The translations under genes were made by a program, and so were the position numbers. From positions 124,001 through 188,000 of the forward strand of contig JAEUVD010000052.1 of the NCBI GenBank assembly GCA_016787065.1: 64,000 nt of DNA, read 5' to 3'. This stretch comes from Chitinophagaceae bacterium (GTDB lineage Bacteria; Bacteroidota; Bacteroidia; Chitinophagales; Chitinophagaceae). The notes beneath the pieces are model-generated. The model was not told the origin of the DNA. It did no database searches and worked only from the letters and a program-made list of their open reading frames with translations. Positions within the stretch are counted from its first letter, which is position 1; the number at the start of each line of letters is the position of its first letter. This document shows positions 41,955-51,580 of the stretch, in pieces.

Positions 41955-44396
41955 TTATAACTTCCCTAGTTTTAATCGATTATAATCTAAAAAATAAATG
42001 AGTCGAAGGGCCACTTCGTAAGCCTTTGGAGATTGTATAACCTCATAAACATTATTGTAATACTGATTGTTTGGTCGGTTATTTAGAATATAAGCATTTT
42101 GTAACCATTGCTTATAACTAAATACCAAACGACTTCCCGGACGGAATATCCAATTCAGAAAAACATCAACATTTTGAAGATTGAAATTTTCATTAAAAGC
42201 ACTTGAACTGGAATAAAAGCGATTTCGCCAATCACCTTCATCCCCCACTCGAAATAACCCTTGATAGGTGATAAAAGTATTGTAATGCCTGAAACGGGTA
42301 TTAATATTCAAGGTCGGACTGAAGTTATACTTGACCGTAAGATTACCTTCATATTCGCGTACAAAACGCTTACCTACAATAGGTTCTTGAATGCTCTCAT
42401 CGTAATACGCAAAACCAATATTGGCATCATCCCGTGTCATACTACCCTTGAGTGTTATTTCAAATTTATTTTGAATAAGGTAACGAATCGATTGTTCTGA
42501 ATAGAAATATCCTGTTTTATTATTGTTTGAAAATCCGTAACCACAATAAAAAGCCCAGAATAGTTTTTTCCTACTATCAGAACTGCCTCCCAAACCTGTC
42601 CAGAAATAAGGATTCGTGATTAGTTTTTTATAATAACTCCGTAATAAATAAAAGTCAACAGGGGCAAATGGTTTCGATTCTAACTCAAGTGTTACATCCC
42701 AAAAGCTTTTAAACAACCAGAAATAAGTTAGTTTACTCTGATATTCTTTAAATTGATAAGGAATGAAATTCTCTCTAAAGAAATTTTCGAATGTGATTCG
42801 ATACGTTTGTAAAAAGGGTAACTTAGGTTTGTTTTCACCATAGGTAAACGAAACATTCTGCAGTACTTCATTCAGATTGAATTGAATACCCATATCGGTT
42901 TGATTATAGTTTGGTGATAATATACTTCCCGAAACACCAAATCTAAATTTACCTGCTGTTTTCCTGAATTCACCCAACACATAAGTTCCACTTTGTATTG
43001 TATCACGAAATTGATTGCTCCACTTGCCCACGAGCATAATAGAATGCTTTTCCTTTTTATCGAATTGAACCCATTGTAACGAACTCACATTCGCATCATG
43101 ACTCTCCCCTTGCCGTAACATACTGGTATTCGTAAAATTCAAAAACGATTGTCCTTTAAAAGGTTTATCTAATACAAGCACATTGTAATTACTCAAAGGA
43201 GACGTTTCGTATCGAATCGATTTATTTTCAATCTTATCATAAACCAAGGCATGCATGGGACTGGTAATAGCATTGAAAATGCCAATACCTAAATTCTTTT
43301 TAGTTCTGCCTGAAAATTTAATTGCATTCAATAAAGTAGTTACATTAGGATTTCGTCGGATTTCATATTTTGAAGTATCACCATAGAGCGCATCTACTTC
43401 ATAGAATTTGTCCGGACGAGCACCAACGCGCCTTGAGTAAAATAAATCTGCTTTATTAAATAGTTCGGTGCCTTCTGTAAAAAAGGGTCGGTTCTCATTG
43501 AGTTGTTGTTCAAATGCTGAAAGGTTTCGGATTAAATTATCCGAAATCACTTGTGAAAAGTCGGGTATTAACGTGGCATCCAAGGTAAACGATTCATTTA
43601 CGCCATATTTAAAATCGAGTCCGCCACTTTTACTGAACCCTGTTTCGGTTCTTCCATTAGACGGCTTTTCATAATATCCTAAGGTTAGGTAGGGGTATAA
43701 GAATAAACGTACGGGAGGATTTATATTTTCGAAACCAAGCAGTTTACCTTCTTGCGATAAAAATCCATTTTTAGTTAAACTGATCGGCGACCAGTAGCTA
43801 GTTTCATTTTTCTTACGTACCAAGCGAGTGAAGTTCATACCCCAAATGGGATTGGCTGATGATGAAAAGCGTATGGCGCTAAAAGGAATTTCAATTTCCA
43901 ATTCCCAATGATCTTCGTAAGCACTTGTTTTAGCATCCCAAACTGCATCCCAGGTTATATCGCCAAACTCGGTACCACCTGAAATTCGCTCATCTTGTTG
44001 AACTCCTACAGAGGATACTCTAAATACAAATCCATTTTGTTTGTCGTTATAAGGATCCAGATGTAAACTAAACACATCCGCATTACAACGTGTAAGTTCA
44101 TCACGCGCCGTAATTTGTCGTAATTGTTCTTGCTTAGGTTGATAGAGTTTTGCTCCTAAGTAAATTCCAGATTTCGTGTAGAGAATTCTTACTTCTGTTT
44201 TATAGAGAGAAGGTTGATCGGGATGAGGAACCCATTGTGTAAAATTATCGGCAAGGTTAGCATCTTTCCAAGCTTCTTCTGAAACAACACCATCTAATTT
44301 AAGTGGCTTATTTGTTGACCGTATGACATACTCCTGTGCTCTGGCCTGTAAGGCAAAACACAGTAACAACAACATTTTCATCAGGTTGGTTTTCAT
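41955..44396 (-). CDS. DUF5916 outer-membrane protein with CBM9-like domain
   Basis: 813 aa from ATG 44396 (MKTNLMKMLLLLCFALQARAQ signal peptide); a longer frame opens 12 codons earlier. The N-terminal CBM9-like domain reads LKLDGVVSEEAWKDANLADNF and LYTKSGIYLGAKLYQP (about 30-110), with DPYNDKQNGFVFRVS. The rest is a DUF5916 barrel: IPFSAIRFSS, ENRPFFTEGTELF, LFYSRRVGARP and many aromatic beta strands. This family is Bacteroidota-specific; role probably binding or processing of a surface polymer. Monocistronic. Confidence 0.88.
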   Translation of the reverse strand: MKTNLMKMLLLLCFALQARAQEYVIRSTNKPLKLDGVVSEEAWKDANLADNFTQWVPHPDQPSLYKTEVRILYTKSGIYLGAKLYQPKQEQLRQITARDELTRCNADVFSLHLDPYNDKQNGFVFRVSSVGVQQDERISGGTEFGDITWDAVWDAKTSAYEDHWELEIEIPFSAIRFSSSANPIWGMNFTRLVRKKNETSYWSPISLTKNGFLSQEGKLLGFENINPPVRLFLYPYLTLGYYEKPSNGRTETGFSKSGGLDFKYGVNESFTLDATLIPDFSQVISDNLIRNLSAFEQQLNENRPFFTEGTELFNKADLFYSRRVGARPDKFYEVDALYGDTSKYEIRRNPNVTTLLNAIKFSGRTKKNLGIGIFNAITSPMHALVYDKIENKSIRYETSPLSNYNVLVLDKPFKGQSFLNFTNTSMLRQGESHDANVSSLQWVQFDKKEKHSIMLVGKWSNQFRDTIQSGTYVLGEFRKTAGKFRFGVSGSILSPNYNQTDMGIQFNLNEVLQNVSFTYGENKPKLPFLQTYRITFENFFRENFIPYQFKEYQSKLTYFWLFKSFWDVTLELESKPFAPVDFYLLRSYYKKLITNPYFWTGLGGSSDSRKKLFWAFYCGYGFSNNNKTGYFYSEQSIRYLIQNKFEITLKGSMTRDDANIGFAYYDESIQEPIVGKRFVREYEGNLTVKYNFSPTLNINTRFRHYNTFITYQGLFRVGDEGDWRNRFYSSSSAFNENFNLQNVDVFLNWIFRPGSRLVFSYKQWLQNAYILNNRPNNQYYNNVYEVIQSPKAYEVALRLIYFLDYNRLKLGKL

Positions 44397-44432
44397 AGCC
44401 GATGTACGGAACAGTAAATGTAAGGTTTTCAA

Positions 44433-44463
44433 AAAAAAATCCTGTAGTTACCTACAGGATTTT
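44433..44463 (-). terminator. Rho-independent terminator after the 44486-45172 gene
   Basis: ATCCTGTAG (44439-44447) pairs with CTACAGGAT (44452-44460); on the minus strand it is followed by a long T-run. Confidence 0.85.
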
Positions 44464-44485
44464 GTTCATATTGTATTAGAATAAA

Positions 44486-45172
44486 TTATTTCTTCCAAAG
44501 ACCGCGACCGAAGAACCAAACAAAAGAAACTGAAGACTGACGCCATACATTGAAACCAGCATCTGTTGAGTTAACCGTGTCATTTGAATTGTTATCATCT
44601 TCTTTCATAGTCTGAACACCTAAGCTAGCGATGTTTGCGAATAAACCAAACGCGTTATATGGTGTGAAACCCATTCCGAAGTTAATAGAACCACCAACAC
44701 CGTTACGAGTGCCTGTACCTGTTGGATCAACTGTATTTACAGCACCAACAATTACATTACGGTTGTAAGTTCCTGTTTTCATTCCTAAATTAGCAGAAGT
44801 AGTTAATGAGAACCAGTTGTTTAATGGGAAATACTTTTGAGCATAAACACCAAAACCAACATCGGTATGATCACCAGTAACCTTGTTAACTGGAGATTGT
44901 TTTGTAAAATCTTCATAAGTCATGTAATCAACCATGAAGTCAACACCCAATTCAAGGTTATCAATAACCATGTAACCAACGGATGGTGAAAAGTTAAAGC
45001 TGGTTGATTTGTAAAGTTCATCTAAATCCGGATCAACTTTTGAGCTGTTTAAGCCCATTCCAAAACGAACTACAACATTTCCTTGTGACGTAGCGGTTCT
45101 TGTTCTCTTACGTTGTGCATCTACTGTGAACGCTGAAATCAGCATTAAAGAAAAGATAATAATTTTTTTCAT
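44486..45172 (-). CDS. Outer-membrane beta-barrel protein (OmpA/OmpW-like barrel)
   Basis: 228 aa. Signal peptide MKKIIIFSLMLISAFTVDAQ, then an 8-10-strand barrel: NVVVRFGMGLNSSKV, SFNFSPSVGYMVIDNLELGVDFMVDY, VGFGVYAQKYFPLNNWFSL, GGSINFGMGFTPYNAFGLFANI, and a terminal strand SVSFVWFFGRGLWKK. This is a small Bacteroidota porin-like barrel; no binding or plug domain. Own promoter and terminator, presumably abundant. Confidence 0.8.
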   Translation of the reverse strand: MKKIIIFSLMLISAFTVDAQRKRTRTATSQGNVVVRFGMGLNSSKVDPDLDELYKSTSFNFSPSVGYMVIDNLELGVDFMVDYMTYEDFTKQSPVNKVTGDHTDVGFGVYAQKYFPLNNWFSLTTSANLGMKTGTYNRNVIVGAVNTVDPTGTGTRNGVGGSINFGMGFTPYNAFGLFANIASLGVQTMKEDDNNSNDTVNSTDAGFNVWRQSSVSFVWFFGRGLWKK

Positions 45173-45267
45173 ACTCTTTTTTTATAAGTTGGAGCCAAAA
45201 GTATTACAACTTTTTAAATTTTTATAGTTTTTTTTATTTTTCTTTGACATGTAAAATAGAATATAAA

Positions 45268-45843
45268 ATGAAAAAAGGAATTTTGGTTTTATTGGGTGTC
45301 GTGGCCCTTTTGGTAATTTGGGCAGTTTCGTCCTATAATGGATTAGTTGGGAAAGAGGAAGAAGTTAAAAAATGGTGGTCGAAAGTACAAACGCAATACC
45401 AACGTAGGGCGGATGTATTTAAGAATGCCGTTGAAACAGTAAAGGGAGCCGCCGCGAACGAAAAGGAAATATTACTCGGTGTAACTAAAGCACGCGCAGG
45501 GATCGACGAATCTCAAGAAAAAATGAAAACGGCTCAAACCCCTGCTGAGTTAGATGCTGCATTACGACAAGCGCAAACCGCAGCGATGAATTTAAAAATT
45601 CAAATTGAAGCCTATCCTAACATTCGTTCAACGGATGCCTTTACCAAATTTCAGGATGAGGTTAGTGGAACAGAAAATAGAATAGCTGTTGCCCGAAACG
45701 ATTATAATGATGCTGTTCAAACGTTCAACACAAGCATTCGACGTTTTCCGACAAATATTTTTGCGAATATCATGGGACTGAAAGTGAGAGAAAGTTTTGA
45801 AGCTGAAAAAGGTTCGGAAAAATCACCGGATGTTAAGTTCTAA
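45268..45843 (+). CDS. lemA: LemA family protein
   Basis: 191 aa from ATG 45268. One N-terminal membrane helix (ILVLLGVVALLVIWAVSSYNGLV), then the LemA four-helix body with VQTQYQRRADVFKNAVETVKG, the conserved ...TKARAG and YPNIRSTDAFTKFQDEVSGTENRIAVARNDYNDAVQTFNTSI (about 115-160, cited here only to mark the region). The first gene of a LemA / TPM / TPM operon, the arrangement usual for LemA in Bacteroidota. Molecular role unclear. Confidence 0.93.
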   Translation: MKKGILVLLGVVALLVIWAVSSYNGLVGKEEEVKKWWSKVQTQYQRRADVFKNAVETVKGAAANEKEILLGVTKARAGIDESQEKMKTAQTPAELDAALRQAQTAAMNLKIQIEAYPNIRSTDAFTKFQDEVSGTENRIAVARNDYNDAVQTFNTSIRRFPTNIFANIMGLKVRESFEAEKGSEKSPDVKF

Positions 45844-45849
45844 ACGCTC

Positions 45850-46302
45850 ATGTTATTTCGAACATCTAAGAGCAACAAATTTCTTAGCAAGCAAGAAACC
45901 GAGCAGATCATGGCTTGCGTGCGGGCTAATGAGGCCGGTACTTCCGGAGAAATTAGAATTTGTATTGAAGGGCATTGCTCCTATATGGAGCCGTTGCATC
46001 GCGCCGCTGAAATTTTTCGAAATTTAAAAATGTATGAAACGGAACATCGAAATGCTGTATTGATATACATTGCTTATAAAGATCAAGATTTCGCTTTATA
46101 TGGTGACAAAGCCATTATTGAAAAAACGGAATCGGTATTCTGGAATGAACAAAGTAAAAAATTAGCCTTAGCGTTTTTTAAAGAAGAATATGTTCTCGGA
46201 ATTACATCGTGTGTGGAGGCTATCGGAGTCATACTCAAAACGCTATTTCCACTACATGGTGAAAATAAAAATGAACTCCCTGATGAAATAATATTTGGTT
46301 GA
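45850..46302 (+). CDS. TPM-domain protein, short form
   Basis: 150 aa, cytosolic: no signal peptide. Contains TPM/TLP18.3 features IMACVRANEAGTSGEIRICIEGH and NAVLIYIAYKDQDFALYGDKAII. Starts 6 bp after lemA; its stop TGA overlaps the next start by one base (TGATG), so all three genes are coupled. Confidence 0.88.
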   Translation: MLFRTSKSNKFLSKQETEQIMACVRANEAGTSGEIRICIEGHCSYMEPLHRAAEIFRNLKMYETEHRNAVLIYIAYKDQDFALYGDKAIIEKTESVFWNEQSKKLALAFFKEEYVLGITSCVEAIGVILKTLFPLHGENKNELPDEIIFG

Positions 46303-47108
46303 TGCGAAGAAAACTTTTTTATCTCTCCCTTGTTGCGGTACTTGTTTTCTCGTTGAGCCTTGTTGCTCAACCTGGAAAGTATCACGACATTATACCGAAT
46401 ATTCCTTCGCCTCCGCGATTAGTAAATGATTTCGCCGGCATGCTATCGAGTGCTGAAAATCAGCAATTAGAAGAAAAATTAATTCAATTTGAGCGCGAAA
46501 CATCGAATGAATTAGCAGTGGTTATTATTGATACCTTAGATTATCTGGAAATTTCTGAATTTGCCAATGAACTTGGACGAAAATGGGATATTGGTAAGGC
46601 AACAAAACGAAACGGTGTTTTACTTTTAATTTCTAAAAAAGATCGTCAACTTAATATTTCACCATCCGATCGCTTACAAGGTGCCCTACCCGATGGCACT
46701 TGCGGAGAAATTATTCGAAAAATAATAGTACCCGAATTTAGGGCTGGAAATTACTTCCTTGGAATTGATAAAGGTACAGATGCAATTATTTCAGCTACTA
46801 AAGGTGAGTTTACTGCGGATCCGCATGGCGACAAGGTGCCTACGTTGCTTGTATTTTTTCTGATATTCCTTGTCTTTATAGTAATTCTTCTTGTTCTAAT
46901 TTTCAGAAAAAATAAACAAGTGTATGTATCGCGAAGAGGTTATCGTTACGACGATGACCATTGGGGCAATGGCGGTGGATGGTTCGGAGGAGGCTCCTCT
47001 TGGGGCGGTGGATCTTCGTGGGGAGGCGGCAGTTCCGGTGGTGGCTTCGGTGGTTTTGGCGGCGGCGGCGGCGGTTTCGATGGCGGTGGCTCCAGTGGTA
47101 GCTGGTAA
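46302..47108 (+). CDS. TPM-domain membrane protein with Gly-rich C-terminus
   Basis: 268 aa from ATG 46302; a TTG lies one codon earlier. Signal/membrane segment LVAVLVFSLSLVAQ, TPM domain (about 35-165: LVNDFAGMLSSAENQQLEEKL, ELAVVIIDTLDYLEISEFANE, NGVLLLISKKDRQLNIS), a second membrane helix (PTLLVFFLIFLVFIVILLVLIF), then a cytoplasmic or surface tail of Gly/Ser (46970-47105, GGGSSWGGG-type). Exactly the architecture of the TPM partner of LemA. Confidence 0.9.
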   Translation: MRRKLFYLSLVAVLVFSLSLVAQPGKYHDIIPNIPSPPRLVNDFAGMLSSAENQQLEEKLIQFERETSNELAVVIIDTLDYLEISEFANELGRKWDIGKATKRNGVLLLISKKDRQLNISPSDRLQGALPDGTCGEIIRKIIVPEFRAGNYFLGIDKGTDAIISATKGEFTADPHGDKVPTLLVFFLIFLVFIVILLVLIFRKNKQVYVSRRGYRYDDDHWGNGGGWFGGGSSWGGGSSWGGGSSGGGFGGFGGGGGGFDGGGSSGSW

Positions 47109-47130
47109 AAGCGAAGCAACCCTGGGTGGA

Positions 47131-48144
47131 TTAATCTTCCTTATAATTCTCTAAATAGTAATTCACCATATTTTTCGAACCAATAAAGATTGGAACACGT
47201 TGATGTAATTCTTGTGGTTGAACTTCAAGAACTCGTTGTTCACCGGTTGTTGAAACACCACCTGCTTTTTCCACTATAAAACTCATTGGATTGCATTCAT
47301 ATAATAAGCGAAGTTTACCATGAACATTCTTTTTATCGGCTGGGTACATGAATATTCCGCCTTTAATTAACGTACGATGTAAATCGGCTACCATGCTGCC
47401 TATATAACGATGTGAATACGGTCGGTTTGTTTCTTTATCTTCTTCCATACAATAATCCAGATAAGCTCTCAATTTATCGGAAAGTTTGTTGGTGTTACCT
47501 TGATTAACCGAATATATCTTACCATCTTCTTTACACTTCATATCGCGGTGCGACAAACAAAATTCACCGATACTTGGTTCTAAGGTAAAGCCGTTTACAC
47601 CTAGTTTGGTAGCGCAGACTAACATGGTACTTGAACCATAAATAACATAACCGGCAGCCTTCATATTTTCACCTTTTTGAAGAAAATCTTCCTTACTACA
47701 TGGTTTGCCTAATTCACTCACGCGCTTGTAAATACAAAAGATCGTTCCGATGGAAGCATTTACATCAATATTCGATGAACCATCTAATGGGTCGAACATG
47801 ACCACATACTTTGAGTTCATGGAATGTTGATCATCGAAAGCAACAAAGTCATCATTCTCTTCCGAAGCGATCCCGGCACAATCTGCACTATTTTTTAAAA
47901 CATTTATTAGTATTTCGTCGGCATACACGTCAAGCTTCATTTGTTCTTCCCCTTGCACATTCACCGCGCCATGGGCACCTAAAATATCTGCAAGGCCAGC
48001 CTTATTTACTTGCTTATTAATGAGCTTACATGCTAAACTAATATCGCGCAACAAGGTGGAGAGTTCACCGGTTGCTTGTGAGAATTGGCGAGTTTGCATT
48101 ACCGTAAACTCGTCGAGGGTAATCAGCTTTCTATTTGGATTCAT
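47131..48144 (-). CDS. fbp: Fructose-1,6-bisphosphatase class I
   Basis: Gluconeogenic enzyme. 337 aa, full length. Metal- and substrate-binding DPLDGSSNID (118-127), GAHGAVNVQGEEQ (56-68; mobile-loop side), and YxNxxx VGSMVADLHRTLIKGGIFMYPADKK (about 240-265, cited in part). The C-terminal KLRLLYECNPMSFIVEKAGG lines the active site. Starts 48 bp downstream of the MaoC gene on the same strand, separated by a terminator. Confidence 0.97.
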   Translation of the reverse strand: MNPNRKLITLDEFTVMQTRQFSQATGELSTLLRDISLACKLINKQVNKAGLADILGAHGAVNVQGEEQMKLDVYADEILINVLKNSADCAGIASEENDDFVAFDDQHSMNSKYVVMFDPLDGSSNIDVNASIGTIFCIYKRVSELGKPCSKEDFLQKGENMKAAGYVIYGSSTMLVCATKLGVNGFTLEPSIGEFCLSHRDMKCKEDGKIYSVNQGNTNKLSDKLRAYLDYCMEEDKETNRPYSHRYIGSMVADLHRTLIKGGIFMYPADKKNVHGKLRLLYECNPMSFIVEKAGGVSTTGEQRVLEVQPQELHQRVPIFIGSKNMVNYYLENYKED

Positions 48145-48151
48145 GATTAAA

Positions 48152-48180
48152 AAGAAAAAAATCCTGTTCAGAACAGGATT
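48152..48180 (-). terminator. Terminator after the MaoC hydratase gene
   Basis: ATCCTGTTC (48161-48169) and GAACAGGAT (48171-48179) form a perfect stem; the A-run at 48150-48160 becomes the T-run on the minus strand. It isolates fbp from the hydratase. Confidence 0.8.
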
Positions 48181-48192
48181 TAATTTAACTAG

Positions 48193-48606
48193 TTATGAAA
48201 AAATATATTGTTTCTTATTCATCAACAGGGCCTCACCACTGATGGTTTGATCACCGCTTTCTACTTCGTAAACAGCACAATCATAGAGTACTCTGTTCTT
48301 CTCCGGAAAAACCTCTTTCACGGTAATTACAGCTTTATACTTTGTATTCACATACATTGGTTTCATCCACATCATACTTTGCTTCATGTAAACATGACCA
48401 TCAGCATACCATAGGGCACCAAATATTTTTGTAAAAACAGAAGCTCCTAAAAAACCATGAATAATGCAACGCCCGAAAATACTAGCCTTGCCTGCTTCTT
48501 CATTAATGTGTAAGGGGTTCGTATCACCACTTACTTCTGCGTACATGTTTACTTGCTCTTGCGTGTAACTGTACTCGTGTTCGAATGTATCACCAATTTT
48601 TAACAT
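48193..48606 (-). CDS. MaoC-like (R)-specific enoyl-CoA hydratase
   Basis: 137 aa, a single hot-dog domain. The hydratase-2 motif SGDTNPLHINEEAG gives catalytic D28 and H33, and FGRCIIHGFLGASVFTKIFG is the family's second block. PhaJ-type proteins convert enoyl-CoA to (R)-3-hydroxyacyl-CoA, the precursor for PHA synthases. It is divergent from phaE across 116 bp, suggesting a shared role in PHA metabolism, though it could also serve other fatty-acid steps. Confidence 0.85.
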   Translation of the reverse strand: MLKIGDTFEHEYSYTQEQVNMYAEVSGDTNPLHINEEAGKASIFGRCIIHGFLGASVFTKIFGALWYADGHVYMKQSMMWMKPMYVNTKYKAVITVKEVFPEKNRVLYDCAVYEVESGDQTISGEALLMNKKQYIFS

Positions 48607-48657
48607 ACCTTATTCAATTTGATAACATCTTAAATTTTTTCCCGAAAGTTCTTGTCA

Positions 48658-48665
48658 TACCTTTG
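48658..48665 (+). promoter_or_regulatory. TAnnTTTG promoter box for phaE
   Basis: TACCTTTG in the MaoC/phaE divergent intergenic region, 57 nt before ATG 48723. Confidence 0.45.
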
Positions 48666-48722
48666 CGCGCGAAAAACGAGTGTATCTCTTTTTTAAACTT
48701 TTTGCAAATAAAAATTAAAAAA

Positions 48723-50216
48723 ATGACAAACAAATCAAACGCTTCTAAAAACTTTATAGACAGCATGATGGACTCCCAAAACCAAGCTTTAGAGACCTTA
48801 GTAGAAAACACTAAAAAATTTACGAATGGTAATTCTTTCGTAAATGAAACCATCGACAAAGGAGCAGATTTCTATAAGAAGACCATGAATAGTGGTCGTG
48901 AAACATGGACAAAAATGACAGAACAAGGAAATCAATTTCAAAACGAGATGAAAAACGGTTCTGATGCTATGAATACGTATTTAAATAACTGGAAAGAACA
49001 ACAAGCGGCTTGGTCGAATCAGTTAACTGAAATGAACAAACAATTCCTTACAAATTGGATGAACCCAGCGAATTCACAACAGTTTTTTCAACAGGCTCAA
49101 ACAAATTGGATGAATATGTTCAATCAAAACAATATGCAAAACATGATGTCGGATATGATGAATCCATCAAACTGGCAACAAAACATGACTAAAGCGAACG
49201 ACCAGGTTACTGCTTTCTGGAATCAATTGCAACAAGTTATGACTGATAACTACAATCAGTTTGCAAAGAATTTCAGCAATGGTACAATTCAAGATTCTTT
49301 CAAAGGAATGGTGAACATGACAGATGGCTTCGCGAAATTCTATGAAATGTGGATGCCTATGATGAAATCTATGAATGAAAAAACTTTCAACATGGATATG
49401 TTCAAAAACATGTTGAACATGGATCAATACAAAGCTTTCATGGATAAATATTTCAGCTTCATGCCTCAAAACAACATGGATTATTTCAATCAAATGAAAT
49501 CTATGTTTACGGAAGCTTTCAAGAACAACAACAACATGACGAATGACATGATGAATAACATGCGTTCAACCATGAATAATATGTTTCCTATGATGGCTGG
49601 AAATCCTTTCACAGCAATGTTATCGAACTACAACCAATTTTACGGTCAAATGATGAGCGCTGTTTCACCTTTTGCCAAATTAATGGGTTCAAACAACGAT
49701 ACCAAAACAATGACCGAGTGGGCTGATATCATCAATAACATGAATGTATATCAGATTAAAAATTCAGAAATGCAATACATGGTTTACCAAACCGGTATGA
49801 ACGTTATGAATAAAATTGCTGAAAACACCATGCATAAAATTGAAAATGGTGAAGAAGTGAATAGCATGATGAAGTTGTATCAAGAGTGGTTGAACTTATC
49901 GGATGCTGAATATGTGAAATTGTTTGAAACAGACGAATACAGTGCGTTAATGGCGGAAGTAAGTGCTATGCAATTACGTTTGAAGAAAGATATCGAAAAG
50001 CAAATGGAAAAAGCTTTTGTAAATGTTCCGGTTGCTACTCGTAGTGAAATGGATGAACTTTACAAAACCATTTATGATTTGAAAAAAGAATTACGTGCTT
50101 TCACACACGGAACTAAAAAAGAAACCCCTGTAGCAAAACCTGCTGCTGTGAGAAATACCACTACAAAAAAAGCTGCTAAACCAGTAGTTACTAAGAAAAC
50201 AACCAAAAGAAAATAA
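48723..50216 (+). CDS. phaE: PhaE-type class III PHA synthase subunit (Met/Asn/Gln-rich), no PhaC nearby
   Basis: 497 aa from ATG 48723. The C-terminal third carries the PhaE signature: LYQEWLNLSDAEYVKLFETDEYSALMAEV (given in part) and VNVPVATRSEMDELYKTIYDLKKELRA (about 430-457), then a Lys/Thr/Pro tail (TKKAAKPVVTKKTTKRK). The first 330 residues are helical and highly rich in Met, Asn and Gln (NMMSDMMNPSNW, NMTNDMMNNMRSTM), longer than usual PhaE. It would form a complex with a PhaC catalytic subunit to make polyhydroxyalkanoate; phaC is not in the window. A phasin-like role is the alternative. Confidence 0.72.
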   Translation: MTNKSNASKNFIDSMMDSQNQALETLVENTKKFTNGNSFVNETIDKGADFYKKTMNSGRETWTKMTEQGNQFQNEMKNGSDAMNTYLNNWKEQQAAWSNQLTEMNKQFLTNWMNPANSQQFFQQAQTNWMNMFNQNNMQNMMSDMMNPSNWQQNMTKANDQVTAFWNQLQQVMTDNYNQFAKNFSNGTIQDSFKGMVNMTDGFAKFYEMWMPMMKSMNEKTFNMDMFKNMLNMDQYKAFMDKYFSFMPQNNMDYFNQMKSMFTEAFKNNNNMTNDMMNNMRSTMNNMFPMMAGNPFTAMLSNYNQFYGQMMSAVSPFAKLMGSNNDTKTMTEWADIINNMNVYQIKNSEMQYMVYQTGMNVMNKIAENTMHKIENGEEVNSMMKLYQEWLNLSDAEYVKLFETDEYSALMAEVSAMQLRLKKDIEKQMEKAFVNVPVATRSEMDELYKTIYDLKKELRAFTHGTKKETPVAKPAAVRNTTTKKAAKPVVTKKTTKRK

Positions 50217-50242
50217 GTAGAAATACTTATAAGGCAAAAAGT

Positions 50243-50274
50243 AAAAACCGCTTCTTTCGAGGCGGTTTTTTTTA
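50243..50274 (+). terminator. Terminator after phaE
   Basis: AAAAACCGC and GCGGTTTTT arms (50243-50251, 50262-50270) with a run of T. Confidence 0.85.
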
Positions 50275-50417
50275 TTCTTCCATTTTCTCGTGTAAGGAAT
50301 AAGTTTAAAACTCCATTTTTGTATCTACAGCTGAGCATGCGCATCTTAACATGCTATTGATGAGTTAATTTCAATCGTTGCTTTTTTTCATGCAAAGCCC
50401 ATTTAACTTCGCAGTCA

Positions 50418-51509
50418 ATGAGTAAAAAGGGCAAGGTGTTGGTAGCTATGAGTGGCGGTATCGATAGTACTGTGGCTGCGCTCATGCTCCATGATCAAGG
50501 TTTTGAGGTAATCGGTATTACCATGAAAACCTGGGACTATGCCACCAGTAACAGTCATTCTAAAAAAGAAACGGGTTGCTGTAATGTAGACAGTTTTAAC
50601 GACGCCCGACAAGCTGCTGTAGAGCATGGATTTCCTCATTACATTTTAGATATTCGATCGGAGTTTGGCGATGCCGTGATAGAGAATTTTGTGGAGGAGT
50701 ATTTGGCAGGAAGAACTCCAAACCCTTGTGTAATGTGCAATACACATATAAAATGGAAAGCCTTATTAAAGAAGGCCGATGCCCTCGATTGTGAGTTTAT
50801 TGCAACGGGTCATTATGTTAACCTTCGAGAAGAAAATGAGCGCATGGTTTTGTCAAAAGGTTTAGATGAAACTAAAGATCAAAGTTATGTGTTATGGGGC
50901 CTCGACCAAGAATGCCTTCGCCGTAGCATTTATCCGCTTGGGAAATTTCATAAAACAGCTATACGGCAAATGGCTTTCGATTATGGATATCCTGAATTAG
51001 CAAAAAAAAGTGAGAGCTACGAAATCTGTTTCGTACCCGATAATGACTATCGAAATTTTCTACGTAAAAAAGTAACCGGACTCGAAGAATTAGTTGATGG
51101 TGGCGATTATATTTTAAGCGATGGAACGGTGGTAGGTAAACATAAGGGATACCCATTTTATACAATTGGTCAGCGCAAAGGATTAGATATCGCCTTAGGT
51201 AAACCGATGTTCGTAACCCATATTAACGCTTCCAATAATACGGTAACCCTTGGCGACGAAAGCGAACTGGATCGGTTAGAAATGTTCGTTCATAAATTGA
51301 ATTATGTTAAATACCCAGCTATTAGCGATAACCTAAATGCCTCTGTAAAAATTCGGTATAAGTCGCAACCCATACCTTCAACCTTAACGAACGAGCATAG
51401 CGCCATTAAAGTAAGTTTTAATGAAGCCGTTAAGGGTGTAGCACCCGGCCAATCGGCTGTTTTTTACGAAGGTGATGATGTAGTAGCGGGTGGTATTATA
51501 CTTCGCTAA
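50418..51509 (+). CDS. mnmA: tRNA-specific 2-thiouridylase MnmA
   Basis: 363 aa. Thiolates U34 of Lys, Glu and Gln tRNAs. PP-loop ATP site SGGIDS (12-17), TGCCNVDSFNDAR, and the two catalytic cysteines in RTPNPCVMCN (C104) and SYEICFVPDN (C204). YTIGQRKGLDIALGKP opens the C-terminal part. Length is normal. Not linked to other tRNA-modification genes here. Confidence 0.97.
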   Translation: MSKKGKVLVAMSGGIDSTVAALMLHDQGFEVIGITMKTWDYATSNSHSKKETGCCNVDSFNDARQAAVEHGFPHYILDIRSEFGDAVIENFVEEYLAGRTPNPCVMCNTHIKWKALLKKADALDCEFIATGHYVNLREENERMVLSKGLDETKDQSYVLWGLDQECLRRSIYPLGKFHKTAIRQMAFDYGYPELAKKSESYEICFVPDNDYRNFLRKKVTGLEELVDGGDYILSDGTVVGKHKGYPFYTIGQRKGLDIALGKPMFVTHINASNNTVTLGDESELDRLEMFVHKLNYVKYPAISDNLNASVKIRYKSQPIPSTLTNEHSAIKVSFNEAVKGVAPGQSAVFYEGDDVVAGGIILR

Positions 51510-51580
51510 ACAACAAGCTGGTTAGAAAATAAATTTTTTATACGATTCCTAAACCGAAATCCGTTAATTTTAGATTTTGT

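Noticed and set aside
46924..47154. Second frame in the Gly-rich end of the TPM gene
   Set aside because: Alternative frame of a GC-rich Gly/Ser repeat; the TPM protein frame is the coding one.
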